Assembly (NCBI GenBank): GCA_048594885.1
Contig: JBMDXB010000093.1
Location: 68,623 to 132,622, forward strand
Direction of reading: 5' to 3'
Origin: JBMDXB01 sp048594885
GTDB taxonomy: Bacteria; Acidobacteriota; Vicinamibacteria; Vicinamibacterales; 2-12-FULL-66-21
DNA length: 64,000 nt
A program made the translations under genes and the position numbers. Numbering within the stretch: the stretch's first letter is position 1; each line of letters starts with the position of its first letter. The notes below the pieces were generated by a model. That model did no database searches and was not told the DNA's origin. It saw nothing but the letters and a program-made list of their open reading frames with translations. Of the stretch, positions 50,311 to 60,215 are shown in pieces.

Positions 50311-51014
50311 GTGCCGTCGGTATGCGGCAGGTGCTCGTCGAGCTCGCACCGAGGTTCGAGCGTGCTACCGGACACTCGCTGCGTCTTACGTTTGACAGTG
50401 CCGCGACGATCGTGCGCCGCATCGAGGCTGGCGAGGCTGCGGACGTTGTGTTCGTTCCTCACGACGCGGCGCGCCGGTTAGCAGCTACGCGCAAGGTCCT
50501 CACAGATTCGATCACTGACATGGCAAGCTCGCGCGTCGGAGTGGCGGTCCGCGCGGGAGCGCCACGTCCTGACATCGCGTCGGCGGCCGCGCTTCGACAG
50601 ACGCTTCTGGCCGCGCGGTCCGTCGCCCGGCCGGACCCGGCGCAGGGTGGATCGAGCGGTCTGCACATTCAGAAGACATTCGAACGGCTCGGCATCGCTG
50701 ACGCGATGGCGGCGAAGTCGATCCTGTCCAGCCATCCCGACAGAGAAGAGGAGATGCCGGCCGCACGGGTGGCGCGGGGCGAAGCGGAGATCGCGCTGCA
50801 CCAGATCCAGGAACTGCTGGCCGTTGGCGGCGTCGTGTTGATCGGTCCACTGCCGGGCGATCTCGACGGCCAATTCATGTTCTCAGCCGCCGTCGTGAGC
50901 GGAACAGCGCATGCCGATGCCGGAAGGACACTGATCGCCTTCCTCGCCTCGCCGCAGGCCAGGGCGGTGATGAACAGCAAAGGGATGCAAGCCGCGGCCG
51001 GTCAAGTGAAATGA
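50307..51014 (+). CDS. Molybdate-type ABC substrate-binding protein, N-terminally truncated
   Basis: The gene codes for 235 residues from TTG 50307. It starts directly in the first conserved strand of ModA-like proteins (LSAVGMRQVLVELAPRFERATGHSLRLTFDSAATIVRRI), so the signal peptide expected before it is missing. The frame is open further upstream (SVDHLSVLSAVGM) inside the MBL gene. Later motifs are present: GEAADVVFVP, DPAQGGSSGLHIQKTFERLGI, GEAEIALHQIQELL and AFLASPQARAVMNSKGM. Without a signal it would stay cytoplasmic, and no ABC permease or ATPase is nearby. It may be a non-functional relic or a solute-binding enzyme domain. Confidence 0.75.
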   Translation: MSAVGMRQVLVELAPRFERATGHSLRLTFDSAATIVRRIEAGEAADVVFVPHDAARRLAATRKVLTDSITDMASSRVGVAVRAGAPRPDIASAAALRQTLLAARSVARPDPAQGGSSGLHIQKTFERLGIADAMAAKSILSSHPDREEEMPAARVARGEAEIALHQIQELLAVGGVVLIGPLPGDLDGQFMFSAAVVSGTAHADAGRTLIAFLASPQARAVMNSKGMQAAAGQVK

Positions 51015-51031
51015 CCGCAGGGGAGGCAAAC

Positions 51032-51709
51032 ATGACGCGCGCGTATGAATGGTCGGCGGGGATGGTCACGGCGCTGGTTATCCTGACGACGAGCACCGCG
51101 TCGGCGCAGTTCATGGCGACGTGCGTTCCCGATTCACCCGAGCGGCGCGGCGAGATCGGCTGCAGCATCATTCAGACCAAGACGCTTCCGGACGGCCTCA
51201 GTGAGCCGGTGTTCTGGCACATCGATCGCTTCGAGTCGGCGGAGCGGGCGCGCGCCGCCGTTGGACCGGCAAGTATCGCCTTCGATGCAGCCAAGACCTG
51301 GTGGCTGATGACGATCGAGCGGGACACCATGGATCATCACGGTGGCCAACACGTGACACAGGTCGGGCCGCTGCCGCTGCCCCGAGCGGCGAGGTACGCG
51401 ATGGTCGTCCAATCGGCGCTGTTCCTGCCCGGCATGTACTCGCTCCCGCACCACCATTCCGGGGTTGAAGCGGTCTACGTGCTCGAGGGCGAAGCCTGCT
51501 ACGAGACACCCACACGCGCAGCGATGCTGCGGAAGGGTGAGACGCTCACCATGTCCAGCAACACGCCGATGCGCGCTGTGGTCACGGGCACGACGCGTCG
51601 TCATGTGTTGGCGGTCATCGTCCATGATGCCGCTCAACCAGCCACCATGCAGATGAAAGAGGGGACCGGGCCGACGCTCGTCGCGTGCGGCCAGATTCCC
51701 CGAGGATGA
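51032..51709 (+). CDS. Exported cupin-domain protein
   Basis: The gene codes for 225 residues. I chose ATG 51032, because GGGGAGG lies 5-11 nt upstream and it yields a clean signal peptide (AGMVTALVILTTSTASAQ). ATG 51011 overlaps the previous stop but has no ribosome site. The C-terminal cupin has LPGMYSLPHHHSGVEAVYVLEGEACYETP (HHH...E metal ligands) and RKGETLTMSSNTPM. An N-terminal part (FWHIDRFESAERARAAVGP) precedes it. Cupins of this type bind Mn, Fe or Zn and act as dioxygenases, isomerases or sensors, and no substrate can be inferred. It is translationally close to its neighbours on both sides. Confidence 0.82.
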   Translation: MTRAYEWSAGMVTALVILTTSTASAQFMATCVPDSPERRGEIGCSIIQTKTLPDGLSEPVFWHIDRFESAERARAAVGPASIAFDAAKTWWLMTIERDTMDHHGGQHVTQVGPLPLPRAARYAMVVQSALFLPGMYSLPHHHSGVEAVYVLEGEACYETPTRAAMLRKGETLTMSSNTPMRAVVTGTTRRHVLAVIVHDAAQPATMQMKEGTGPTLVACGQIPRG

Positions 51710-51715
51710 TGAGCG

Positions 51716-53512
51716 ATGCGGAAATACGTGATCGCCTCAGTCGTTTTCTTGGTCCTGTCACAGCCTTTGACCGGCCAGCGCGCCACGCCATCCGGTGAGC
51801 AGGTCTACGGCATCGCATTCGCCAGCTTCGCGCCGCTCAATACGGACGTCGTCATCGCCGACGGCGACGGCAGCAACGCGAAGCCCTTGATCGCCCACCC
51901 GGACCTCGATTACAACCCGTCGTTCTCCCCGGACGGCGGTTGGGTCGTGTTCACGTCGACACGTCACGGGAACGCCGATCTGTACCGCGTGCGTCCGTCG
52001 GGCGAAGGCCTCGAGCGTCTCACAGACGATTCGGCATTCGACGATCAGGCGGTGATCTCTCCAGACGGCCGATATCTGGCGTTCGTCTCCAGTCGAAGCG
52101 GACAGGCGGACATCTGGATTCTCGAACTTGGAACGGGCGCCGCTCGCAATCTCACGAATCATCCTGCCGGCGATTTCCGTCCGTCCTGGTCCCCGGACGG
52201 TCAGTGGATCGCGTTTTCGTCCGATCGAGATTCCCGAAGGCCGATGTTCACCTTCGCTGTCCTCCACTCAACGGAGATCTTCGTCGTCCGCGCCGACGGG
52301 TCGGATCTCCGACGGGTCACGTCGCGTAACGCGGCCGCGGGCAGTCCCTCGTGGTCGCAGGACGGAAAGCGTCTGGTCTTTTACGAGGCGGAAATCGCTG
52401 ACGTCTAGAAGATTCGGAGCGCGGTGCGGGACCGCGGCTCAACGCAGATCGTCAGCATCGATCTCGAAACCGGGAGGCGACAGGTGCTCACGGACGGTCC
52501 GGGCGAGAAGTGGTCACCACGCTGGATCGGTCGGGATCGCATCGGGTACGTCATTCGCGATCCGAATGCCGACGGTGGCGTGGCCTTCATCCCCGCCGCC
52601 TCGGGTGCTCGCGGCGAGATGCGAAATCCGAACTGGTCGCCGGACGGCCGACGAATGGTCTTTCACCGCGACGTCGACAGCCGCTGGCCGCCAGTGCGTC
52701 GATGGGCGAGTCGCGATCCATCTTTTCAATTGCAACGAACCGGCGTCTTTCCGTCGTACTCGCCCGCCGGCGATCGGCTCGTGGTCAACGACGAGAAAGC
52801 TGGGATTCTCCACAACAGCATCCTCGTCATGAACGCGGACGGCTCGGCGCGGTCGGTGCTGTTTGGGGATCCGCAGCGCAGCGCCCTTGCTCCCGCGTGG
52901 TCGCCTGAAGGAGACCGCATCGCCGCGGGAGTCGGCCGCTTCTTCCAGGGGGCGCAGGGACCGTCGACAGCAGACATCGCGGTGATGAGCGTGGACGGCA
53001 AGAACGTCCGAGTCCTTACCGACGGATCGGCGAACTACGGGCTCCCAAGCTGGTCGCCGGATGGACGGCAAATCGTGTTCCGGCTGGCCGGAAAAGATCG
53101 CAATGGCCTCGTGATCGCCAATGTGGCAACGGGCGCGATGCGCACGCTGACCTCCGGCGAGGCGCACGACAATTTTCCTTCGTGGTCGCCGAAAGACGAC
53201 CGCATTGCCTTCACGAGTGATCGAGATGGCGATTATGAGATCTACACGATACGCACGGATGGCAGCGATCTTCGCCGGTTGACGTATTCACCGGGCAACG
53301 ACGCTCACAACGCCTGGTCGCAAGATGGCGAGTGGATCGTTTTCACGAGCGCGCGCAGAGGGTTCAAGGATGAGTCTGCCCTTCACCCGTTCAACCCGCA
53401 GCCTTACGGCGATCTATATGTGATGCGGACCGATGGCTCGGATGTGCGGATGCTCAGCGACGATCAGTTCGAGGATGGAACACCGGCTTGGATTCCCAGG
53501 CGGGGCCGCTAG
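51716..53512 (+). pseudogene. TolB-like PD40 beta-propeller protein interrupted by an in-frame TAG
   Basis: Two frames, 51716-52408 and 52424-53512, are in phase and separated only by one TAG at 52406-52408. Together they would give one secreted protein of about 598 residues: signal peptide (VIASVVFLVLSQPLTGQ), then about ten PD40/WD40-like repeats of the type NPSFSPDGGWVVFTSTRHGNADLY, RPSWSPDGQWIAFSSDRD and FPSWSPKDDRIAFTSDRDGDYEIY. The codon could derive from TGG (DVWKIR to DV-stop-KIR). The second half has no ribosome site of its own (GTG 52424-like starts only). It is thus a probable pseudogene by one nonsense mutation, unless the amber codon is read through. Confidence 0.8.
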
Positions 53513-54077
53513 CGCCGTGTTTATCCACACTCGGCCCTAAGATCGAACGTTCTCAACGGGCGGTTCGATCGCATTCGTCGCGATGCCGGCTGCGCCGACA
53601 GTCGTTGCGGGCGCGGGGCATAACTTACCGATGCGGGTCCAAATCGCGCGCCGGATCAAATATCTCTGTAAGTAGTTGTTACTGTTTCAGTGAGGGGAAT
53701 GGATTTGGGGGGCTCGCAACCCACATTATCTGCAGCTCTGGCGACCTGCGGCGTAAAGCGGCTTGCTAAACGTCGATCAGCCTGTCGGGCCATCATCGCC
53801 TTCCTCGTAAATCTTTCATGACCCAACACATCTCCTCGCCTCCGAATTCGCGGCTGTTGGTTGTGATGATGCGGGTTGGCGCCCCACAGGGACATCTTGG
53901 GGACAGTCTCGCATGCGCAATCGCAGCCACAGAGATACGGCAATAGCCGCCTTGCCGCCCTGCAATCTGATCGTGTGCGCGACGCGGTTTCGCCGCTGGC
54001 CCACCTCTCGCTCTCGTCAATGGCGCACCCTCCACTTGCTGGCAATCTCCTCGCGCCTTCCAGCGATAACTGTGGGA
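53513..54077. other. Non-coding region carrying a solo recombinase end
   Basis: No gene is recognised in these 565 bases. The only identifiable element is the repeat at 53705-53756. Sequence before it (53513-53704) is unrelated to recombinase genes, and sequence after it up to the kinase stop shows no motif. Confidence 0.5.
53705..53756 (+). repeat. Solo recombinase-end repeat, copy 4
   Basis: TTTGGGGGGCTCGCAAC begins the repeat. Codons 53709-53756 read GARNPHYLQLWRPAA and stop, almost identical in DNA and protein to the end of the recombinase at 44963. Similarity starts abruptly at the palindrome, whose left arm is altered, and no recombinase sequence precedes it. Confidence 0.85.
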
Positions 54078-56945
54078 TTAATGCGTTGACGGTTTCCAGT
54101 TCATCACGAGCGTGATCGGTCGCGGGTTGACCTCAGACTCCACGTTTATTAGGAACCGGCCGTCGGGTGCGACGTCGTACTGATGCCCGTATCCGATCAC
54201 GTTGACCCCGCCTCCCACACGTCGGGTCTTGAACAACGCGACCGGCGCGTCCGCCGAAAGTGTTGTCGGCGTACGCCGAATTGGCACTGCCATCAACGTC
54301 GCGTCGGGCGCCAGATAATACAGTTCTTTTCCGTTGTGCGACCACCGCGCGTACACCCCGCCGCCGGTGGAGATCGGAATCGGAATGCCCGGACCGGGAA
54401 ACGGTCGCAGGTAGACTTCGAATCGTCCGGTCTCGTTCGATTGGTACGCGATCCACCGGCCATCAGGCGAAAACTGGCCCCACATCTCGTTGGCCGCGGT
54501 AGCCAGAAACACTCTGGGCACGCGGGTGTCCTGAGGCAGTAGCCACACATCCGTGCCGGTTTTTGGATCGGGCGCGAAGTACAGCAAGAACTGACCGTCC
54601 GGTGACCAATCGGTGAGGATCGCGTCCTTCGGCCATTCGAGCAGCACCTCGTCATCGTCGGTGTCGGTCGATGACCGCACGGAGAGTTGCACCAGTCCGG
54701 CTCCGACGGATGCGAACGCGACACGGTCGCCGTTCCACGACCAGACGGGATATCGCGCCATGCGCTCGTCGCTCGTGCGCGTGAACAACACCTGATGACT
54801 GGAATCCAGCAGCCACAGGGCGGTCGCATTCTTGACGGTCCGCTCCGCGACGACGCGGCGCCCATCGGGCGACAGCGCGAGATTCGACACGCCGGTGTCC
54901 AGGGACGAGCCGAGCGTCCCAATCGCACGTCCGGATCGATCGAACCAGGCGAGTTGGCTCACCGGTCCGCGGCCGGAGCGATACGCGAACACCGCCGTGT
55001 CTGACGTGGAGATGGCAGCGCCCCCCGTCATCGTGTCGAACGCCACCGAGTCCGCCAGCGTGATCGGTGCGCCGGTGACAACGCGCCGGCTGGAGTCGAA
55101 CTGCTGTGCCAGGAGCACGCCCTGCCGGGCATACAGCAGCCAGCCCGGAGCCAAGTACGCACCTTGTGAGTCGGAGGCGACCACCCGAGTCGTTTGCGAA
55201 GAATCGAGAGAACCGACATATACCCCACGAATGGCATCAGGGCCGCCAGCAAAGAACAGGAACTCTCGTCCGCCTGGGAGAAACTGCGGATAGCGGTGGC
55301 CGGTCGATTGCGTCACCGGCGAAGTGGCGATGTCGGTGGCGTCTCCCGCGGCGTTGATGCGCAGCAGCCCCGTTACGGAATCCGAGATGGTGCGGGGCAT
55401 TCTTCCCGAAAACAGGATGTTCCCGCCGGCACCCCACGCTGCTGCGGTGCCGGCCATGATTGAGGTCAACGTCTGCGGCGCGCCGCCGGCCGCGTCAATC
55501 CGTTTGAGTTCGGTGAACGCGAAGTACCCTATGGAACGGCTGTCAGGAGACCAGAACGGCCGACGCGCGCCTTGCGTTCCGGGTAATGGTTGTGCCTGCT
55601 CGGCGTCGAGCGGACGCACCCAGAGCGTGGGCTGTCCCTGATAGTCGCCGACGAATGCGAGTCGACGCCCGTCGGGCGAGAGCGCGAACGAGAGCGGATC
55701 GGAGGTCCACGGCGTGGCGATGTCGACCACCCGCGTCTCCGGTCCCGCAGGTACCGTCCGCAGGAACACCAGGCCAAACGCGACGGCCAACACAACAGCC
55801 AATCCCGCAAAGACGCGCGTCCGGTAGCGAGCATGCCATGCCGCGGCCGGTGCGTCATTCGCATAGTCGCGCGCCGCGTCCTCCACCTCGATTCGCGCGT
55901 CGGCGATGTGATGCAGCCGTCGCTTCGGATCGCGTTCGAGACAGCGGCGCAGCAGCCGCTGGATGCCGTCCGGAACAGTCGGCGGCAAGTGTCGCCACTC
56001 GGGCTCCTGTTCTAGAATCACGCCGAGCGTCTCGGAGAGCGTGGCGCCTGCGAACGCCCGGTGGCCCGTAAGCATTTCGTAGAGCACGCAGCCGAACGCC
56101 CAAATGTCGGCCCGCTGGTCGACGCGTTCTCCGCGCGCCTGCTCCGGGCTCATGTAAGCCGGCGTTCCAGCGATGACGCCTTCCTGTATCGGACCCGTTC
56201 CGCCCTCGCCCTGCGTGCAGACATCGCGCTCGTCCGCGGAAAGAGCTGTCGCCAGACCGAAGTCGAGGATCTTCACGTCGCCAGTGCCGGTGAGCTTGAT
56301 ATTCGCCGGCTTCAGATCGCGGTGCACGATCCCTCTGTCGTGCGCCGCTTCGAGCGCTTCAGCGATCTGACGGGCGATTTCGAACGTGCGAGTCATCGTC
56401 AGCGGTCTGCCTGCGAGTTGCTCGGAGAGCGTCGGCCCTTCAATGAGCTCCATCACGAGCGCGCAAACACCGTTGGATACTTCGAGGCTGTGAATCGTCG
56501 CGATGTGCGGGTGATTCAGCGACGCCAGCAGGCGTGCCTCTCGCTCGAGCCGCGCGATCCGCTCGGCGTCAAGAGAGAGTGTCCCCGGTAGAACCTTGAC
56601 GGCGACGTCTCGCCCGAGGCGGGTGTCGCGCGCGCGATAGACCTCACCCATCGCCCCGCTGTCGAGCGGACCGACGATTCGGTACGCGCCGAGTTCGACG
56701 CCCGCCGCCAACGTGTCGGCAACTGAGCGATCCGACGCTGCCTCGCCGACGAGCGCGGCAATCGCGGGCGTTTCGGCAAACCCACCGGCGGCAGCGTGCG
56801 CGGCGAGGAGCGACTCCACCTCCTGCCTGAGCGCGGCGTCGTCCTGACACGCCTCGGATAAGAACGGCCCACGCTCCTGTGGTGATCGTGCGAGCGCGGC
56901 GTGGAAGATGTCCTTCACCCGCGGCCAGCGGTCTGCATCCGTCAT
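54078..56945 (-). CDS. Membrane Ser/Thr protein kinase with TolB-like periplasmic propeller
   Basis: The gene codes for 955 residues. The kinase domain (about 88-360) has Gly loop LDSGAMGEVY, Lys117 (VAVKVL), HRDLKPANIK with Asp210, DFG at 228-230, and the APE-like GTPAYMSPEQA. It follows an N-terminal region (RWPRVKDIFHAALARSPQERGPFL) typical of kinases linked to ECF factors in Acidobacteria. One membrane helix (about 385-405: VFAGLAVVLAVAFGLVFL) leads to about 540 residues of PD40 repeats (FALSPDGRRLAFVGDY, GQFSPDGRWIAYQSNETGRFEVYLRPFPG). The sensor propeller is extracytoplasmic. Its start overlaps the sigma-factor stop by 4 nt, so the two work as a pair. Confidence 0.93.
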   Translation of the reverse strand: MTDADRWPRVKDIFHAALARSPQERGPFLSEACQDDAALRQEVESLLAAHAAAGGFAETPAIAALVGEAASDRSVADTLAAGVELGAYRIVGPLDSGAMGEVYRARDTRLGRDVAVKVLPGTLSLDAERIARLEREARLLASLNHPHIATIHSLEVSNGVCALVMELIEGPTLSEQLAGRPLTMTRTFEIARQIAEALEAAHDRGIVHRDLKPANIKLTGTGDVKILDFGLATALSADERDVCTQGEGGTGPIQEGVIAGTPAYMSPEQARGERVDQRADIWAFGCVLYEMLTGHRAFAGATLSETLGVILEQEPEWRHLPPTVPDGIQRLLRRCLERDPKRRLHHIADARIEVEDAARDYANDAPAAAWHARYRTRVFAGLAVVLAVAFGLVFLRTVPAGPETRVVDIATPWTSDPLSFALSPDGRRLAFVGDYQGQPTLWVRPLDAEQAQPLPGTQGARRPFWSPDSRSIGYFAFTELKRIDAAGGAPQTLTSIMAGTAAAWGAGGNILFSGRMPRTISDSVTGLLRINAAGDATDIATSPVTQSTGHRYPQFLPGGREFLFFAGGPDAIRGVYVGSLDSSQTTRVVASDSQGAYLAPGWLLYARQGVLLAQQFDSSRRVVTGAPITLADSVAFDTMTGGAAISTSDTAVFAYRSGRGPVSQLAWFDRSGRAIGTLGSSLDTGVSNLALSPDGRRVVAERTVKNATALWLLDSSHQVLFTRTSDERMARYPVWSWNGDRVAFASVGAGLVQLSVRSSTDTDDDEVLLEWPKDAILTDWSPDGQFLLYFAPDPKTGTDVWLLPQDTRVPRVFLATAANEMWGQFSPDGRWIAYQSNETGRFEVYLRPFPGPGIPIPISTGGGVYARWSHNGKELYYLAPDATLMAVPIRRTPTTLSADAPVALFKTRRVGGGVNVIGYGHQYDVAPDGRFLINVESEVNPRPITLVMNWKPSTH

Positions 56946-57550
56946 CTTCCTGTCGCCCTACCGTTGCTGATCCGCCGATACAGCCATGCTCGCGCCAACT
57001 GCCATTCCCGCGTTACCGTGGCGCGCGAGAGCGACAACACCACCGCGACCTCCGCCTCGGAGAGTCCCGCGAAGTACTTCAGTTCGACGATTTCAGCCTG
57101 CCGCGGATCGAGCCGCGCGAGATCCTGCAGCGCATCGTCCAGCATGAGGAGTTCGCAGTCGGGAGGCGGAACTCCCCGTAATCCTTCGTCAAACGTCACG
57201 CGGATGCCGCCAGGACGCTTGGCAGCCTGCCGCTCGCGGGCGTGATCGACGAGGATGCGGCGCATGAGCTGTGCGGCGAGCGCGAAGAACTGGGCACGAT
57301 TCACCCAGCTCACACGTCGTTGTGTCATCAAGCGGATGTACGCCTCGTGCACGAGCGCGGTGGGTTGCAGCGTGTGATCCGGACGCTCGCGGCGAAGGTA
57401 CGCCGACGCTCGCCGCCGAAGCTCCTGGTACACGAGCGGTACGAGCTCCTCCCGCGCCTGCACGTCGCCGCGACCCCATGCTCGAAGCAGTTGGCTGACG
57501 CTGCCAGGTTCGGCTGTCATCTCCAGCATCTCCACGGGCGTGCCGATCAT
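56942..57550 (-). CDS. ECF sigma factor (acidobacterial/planctomycete Sig-70_X6 type)
   Basis: The gene codes for 202 residues from ATG 57550. ATG 57529-type internal starts are possible. Region 2 has ELVPLVYQELRRRASAYLRRERPDHTLQPTALVHEAYIRLM, a signature of this ECF group, and region 4 has LDPRQAEIVELKYFAGLSEAEVAVVLSLSRATVTREWQLARAWLYR, the DNA-binding helix-turn-helix. It overlaps the Ser/Thr kinase gene, and phosphorylation by the kinase is the likely control since no anti-sigma gene is present. Target promoters are unknown. The gene is divergent from the cytochrome gene at 57713. Confidence 0.92.
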   Translation of the reverse strand: MIGTPVEMLEMTAEPGSVSQLLRAWGRGDVQAREELVPLVYQELRRRASAYLRRERPDHTLQPTALVHEAYIRLMTQRRVSWVNRAQFFALAAQLMRRILVDHARERQAAKRPGGIRVTFDEGLRGVPPPDCELLMLDDALQDLARLDPRQAEIVELKYFAGLSEAEVAVVLSLSRATVTREWQLARAWLYRRISNGRATGR

Positions 57551-57712
57551 TCGGCGCGGACCACGTAGCTCGTTGGACCGATTATAGGACGCCCCCCCGA
57601 CCCCATCTGCTGGAGCCCGGTGCGCGCCACGCGATCCGGTGGCAATGAGGCAATCCGCCCGCCGTTTACGCGTTATGCGGCGGCACAACGTCGCTGTGCC
57701 GAGGAGGCGGGC

Positions 57713-59101
57713 ATGAGCGTGTTCGGTCGCTGCGTGTTGGGTGCACTCTTCGTCGCCGCTGTTTCGGTGGCTGCAAAGATGGTGGTGTCGGCGCAAGGCG
57801 TTGGCGAGATCAAGTTGAATTGCCAGGACACACCGTGCGACGGCGCGGCACGAGGACGGGCGGCGTTCAGCGACCGGAACCTGACCGGCCTGGACGGGAA
57901 CGGTCGCGCGTGCGCCGATTGTCACATTCCGTCCGAGGACTTCCAGCTCTCGCCGGCCGTGGCCCGCGCCAGGTTCGAAGCGCTGCTCGCCAAGCGCGCG
58001 CTCAATAAGAATGCCGACGATCCGCTTTTCCGGCCTGTCGATGCCGATGATTTTCGTGAACACGGTGACGCGGCGAACGACTATTCAAATCTGGTCGAGA
58101 ACGGGCTCGTGCGCGTGACGATGGCACTCCCGCCGAACGTCAGGCTCATCGATCCAGCGACCTGCGTGACGCCGGATCCGGCGGTGTGCCAGCCGACGGA
58201 TGCGACATCGGTGGACGTGTGGCGAGCGGTGATGCCGGTGAACAACGTGGCAATTACCGGCCCCGACGGCGTTCCGCCCATCTGGCCTCCGGCGCCACGC
58301 GCGCCGATCATGGGCATCGATCCGAATGGGCCCAACCGGCAAGGTGGCTACCAGCACGACGCGCGATTCGGCACACTGCAGGAGCAAGCGCGCGGCGCCC
58401 TGCTCGCGCATGCGCAGGTGACCGTCGAACCCCCGGACGGGATGCTCGACGATCTGGCGGCGTTCCAGCGCACATTGTTCTCGTCACCGGCAGTTGAAAC
58501 GCTGGCTGACGCGATCGCATCCGGTGCCACGCCGTTTCCCGATCCCGATCCCGAGCTCACCGAACTCGAACAACGAGGCAAAGCGGTGTTCAACCGCTCG
58601 TGCGCGCAGTGCCACGGTGGCGTGCTCCATCCCAGCGGATCGACGCCCGATGCAGCGATTCCGCGGCCGATTCGGGCTCGGTATCACAACATCCAGACTG
58701 CGTGCCCGCGTCCGAGCACCGATGGGTTCGAACCCTGCCCGCCGAGACTCGCGCGTAACGCACGCATTTATCGCATCACGCTGGCCGACGGCACGTATCA
58801 GTTTGTGACGACCTCAGATCCCGGCCGCCTGCTGCTAACAGGCCAGCCCGCCGACCTCAGCGCGATGGACACAACGCAGTTGCGTGGCATCGGCCGGACC
58901 GCGCCCTATTTCCATAACAACTCCGCCGCGACGCTCGACCAGGTGCTCGATCATTACGATGCGTTCTTTCGTTTTGTCGTGCGGATTTCTCCGCCGCAGA
59001 ATCTGCCGGCAATCGTGTCCTCGAACGGCACGGTGGCGGATCGCGGCTTCATCGCGCCGGAAGAGCGGCGGGCGCTGCTGGCGTATCTGCGAAAACTCTA
59101 A
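57713..59101 (+). CDS. Periplasmic dihaem cytochrome c (peroxidase-like)
   Basis: The gene codes for 462 residues from ATG 57713, with GAGGAGG upstream. A signal peptide (CVLGALFVAAVSVAAKMVVSAQ) precedes two CxxCH haem sites: CADCH at residues 67-71 and CAQCH at about 302-306 (FNRSCAQCHGG). The C-terminal half has LRGIGRTAPYFHNNSAATLDQVLDHYDAFF, the cytochrome c peroxidase/MauG-like pattern in which TAPYFHNN surrounds a distal ligand region. The long insert between haems (WPPAPRAPIMGIDPNGPNRQ) is not typical. It probably transfers electrons or reduces peroxide in the periplasm. The hydrolase gene follows after 21 nt. Confidence 0.87.
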   Translation: MSVFGRCVLGALFVAAVSVAAKMVVSAQGVGEIKLNCQDTPCDGAARGRAAFSDRNLTGLDGNGRACADCHIPSEDFQLSPAVARARFEALLAKRALNKNADDPLFRPVDADDFREHGDAANDYSNLVENGLVRVTMALPPNVRLIDPATCVTPDPAVCQPTDATSVDVWRAVMPVNNVAITGPDGVPPIWPPAPRAPIMGIDPNGPNRQGGYQHDARFGTLQEQARGALLAHAQVTVEPPDGMLDDLAAFQRTLFSSPAVETLADAIASGATPFPDPDPELTELEQRGKAVFNRSCAQCHGGVLHPSGSTPDAAIPRPIRARYHNIQTACPRPSTDGFEPCPPRLARNARIYRITLADGTYQFVTTSDPGRLLLTGQPADLSAMDTTQLRGIGRTAPYFHNNSAATLDQVLDHYDAFFRFVVRISPPQNLPAIVSSNGTVADRGFIAPEERRALLAYLRKL

Positions 59102-59122
59102 GCGCCCAGTCAGGAGCCGTCG

Positions 59123-60040
59123 ATGGTCCAGTCGTCGCGTGTGTCGTTCGGGATTGGTGGGCCGCTGCTCATCGCGCTGCTGAGCGGGCATTACGTCACG
59201 GTTAGAGATGTCTCGGCAGCGCAGTCGGCGTTCGCCGCGAATCGCAGCGAACTGGTTGCGCTGACGTCGAAGGATGGGACGCGTATCGGCGTGGAGTGTG
59301 CGGGTACTGGCCCGACGCTGCTGTTTGTGCACGGCGGCGTCGGGGATCGCAGTAGGTGGACGCCGATGTTTTCGCTCGTCGCGTCGAACTTCAGGGCGTG
59401 CGCGATGGATCGGCGCGGCCGCGGCGCAAGTGGCGACTCAAGTGAGTACAGCCTGTTGAAGGAAGCGGAGGACGTGGCGGCGGTCGTGAATTCAAGCCCA
59501 GGACCCGTCTTCGTTTTTGGTCACTCGTACGGCGGTGTCGTGGTTCTCGAGGCAACGTTCCTGACCGACCGCATCGTCAGGCTGATGCTCTATGAACCAC
59601 CGCTGCACGATCCAGTCGGCAACAACCTCGCCGTCGCGGCCAGGGTCGAGGAGATGGTCTCAAAGGGAGAGCTGGAGCAGGCGCTCACTATGTTCCAGGC
59701 CGACGTGGTCAAGCAGTCGCCGGAGGAGATCGCGAGAATGAAGGCGCGACCAACGTGGCCGGGACTGGTTGGGTCAATGACGGTCCATGCGCGACAGATG
59801 CGCGCTCTGGCGGCATATCGTTTCGACGCAAGCCGAATAAAGTCCGTGACGATGCCCACGCTGCTGTTAATTGGCGAAAACACACCGTCGCCGCACGCCA
59901 AGCAGTCGATCGCTGCGCTGCGCGAGTCTCTGCCGAACTCGACCGTCGTGGTGCTCGAGCGCCAGGAACACAACGCCATGGATGCCGGCCGCGAGACGCT
60001 GGCTAACGTGATCATCAAGTTCGCGAGCGGTCCAGAATAA
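59123..60040 (+). CDS. Exported alpha/beta hydrolase
   Basis: The gene codes for 305 residues, with AGGAG 9 nt before ATG 59123. It has an N-terminal hydrophobic segment (IGGPLLIALLSGHYV) as probable signal. The core fold shows GTGPTLLFVHGGVGDRSRW, RRGRGASGDS, nucleophile elbow GHSYGG (catalytic Ser), PTLLLIGENTPSPHAKQ for the acid strand, and QEHNAMDAG with the catalytic His. It is a general esterase/lyase-type hydrolase, with substrate unknown. It forms a pair with the cytochrome gene and is the last gene before solo repeat copy 5. Confidence 0.88.
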   Translation: MVQSSRVSFGIGGPLLIALLSGHYVTVRDVSAAQSAFAANRSELVALTSKDGTRIGVECAGTGPTLLFVHGGVGDRSRWTPMFSLVASNFRACAMDRRGRGASGDSSEYSLLKEAEDVAAVVNSSPGPVFVFGHSYGGVVVLEATFLTDRIVRLMLYEPPLHDPVGNNLAVAARVEEMVSKGELEQALTMFQADVVKQSPEEIARMKARPTWPGLVGSMTVHARQMRALAAYRFDASRIKSVTMPTLLLIGENTPSPHAKQSIAALRESLPNSTVVVLERQEHNAMDAGRETLANVIIKFASGPE

Positions 60041-60215
60041 GACGCGGCTGGCTACTTAACGTTCGCTAACGTGCCGAGCAGCGCGAGCATGGAGTGGACG
60101 GCCTGATTGAACCGGAATTCGCCGCCGCTCAAGACGTTAGGACGAGGGGTTCAAATCGTGTCCCTGCGAGCGACTGCCCGCAACTCTTTGCTGTCCAGTA
60201 GTTTAGAGAGAGGGA

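Noticed and set aside
58725..58745. GGTTCGAACCC resembling a tRNA T-arm
   Set aside because: It lies inside the dihaem cytochrome coding sequence and no cloverleaf can be formed around it.
60130..60170. GAGGGGTTCAAATCGTGTCC resembling a tRNA 3' end near solo repeat copy 5
   Set aside because: The T-stem does not pair (GAGG against GTGT) and no acceptor or anticodon stems are found.
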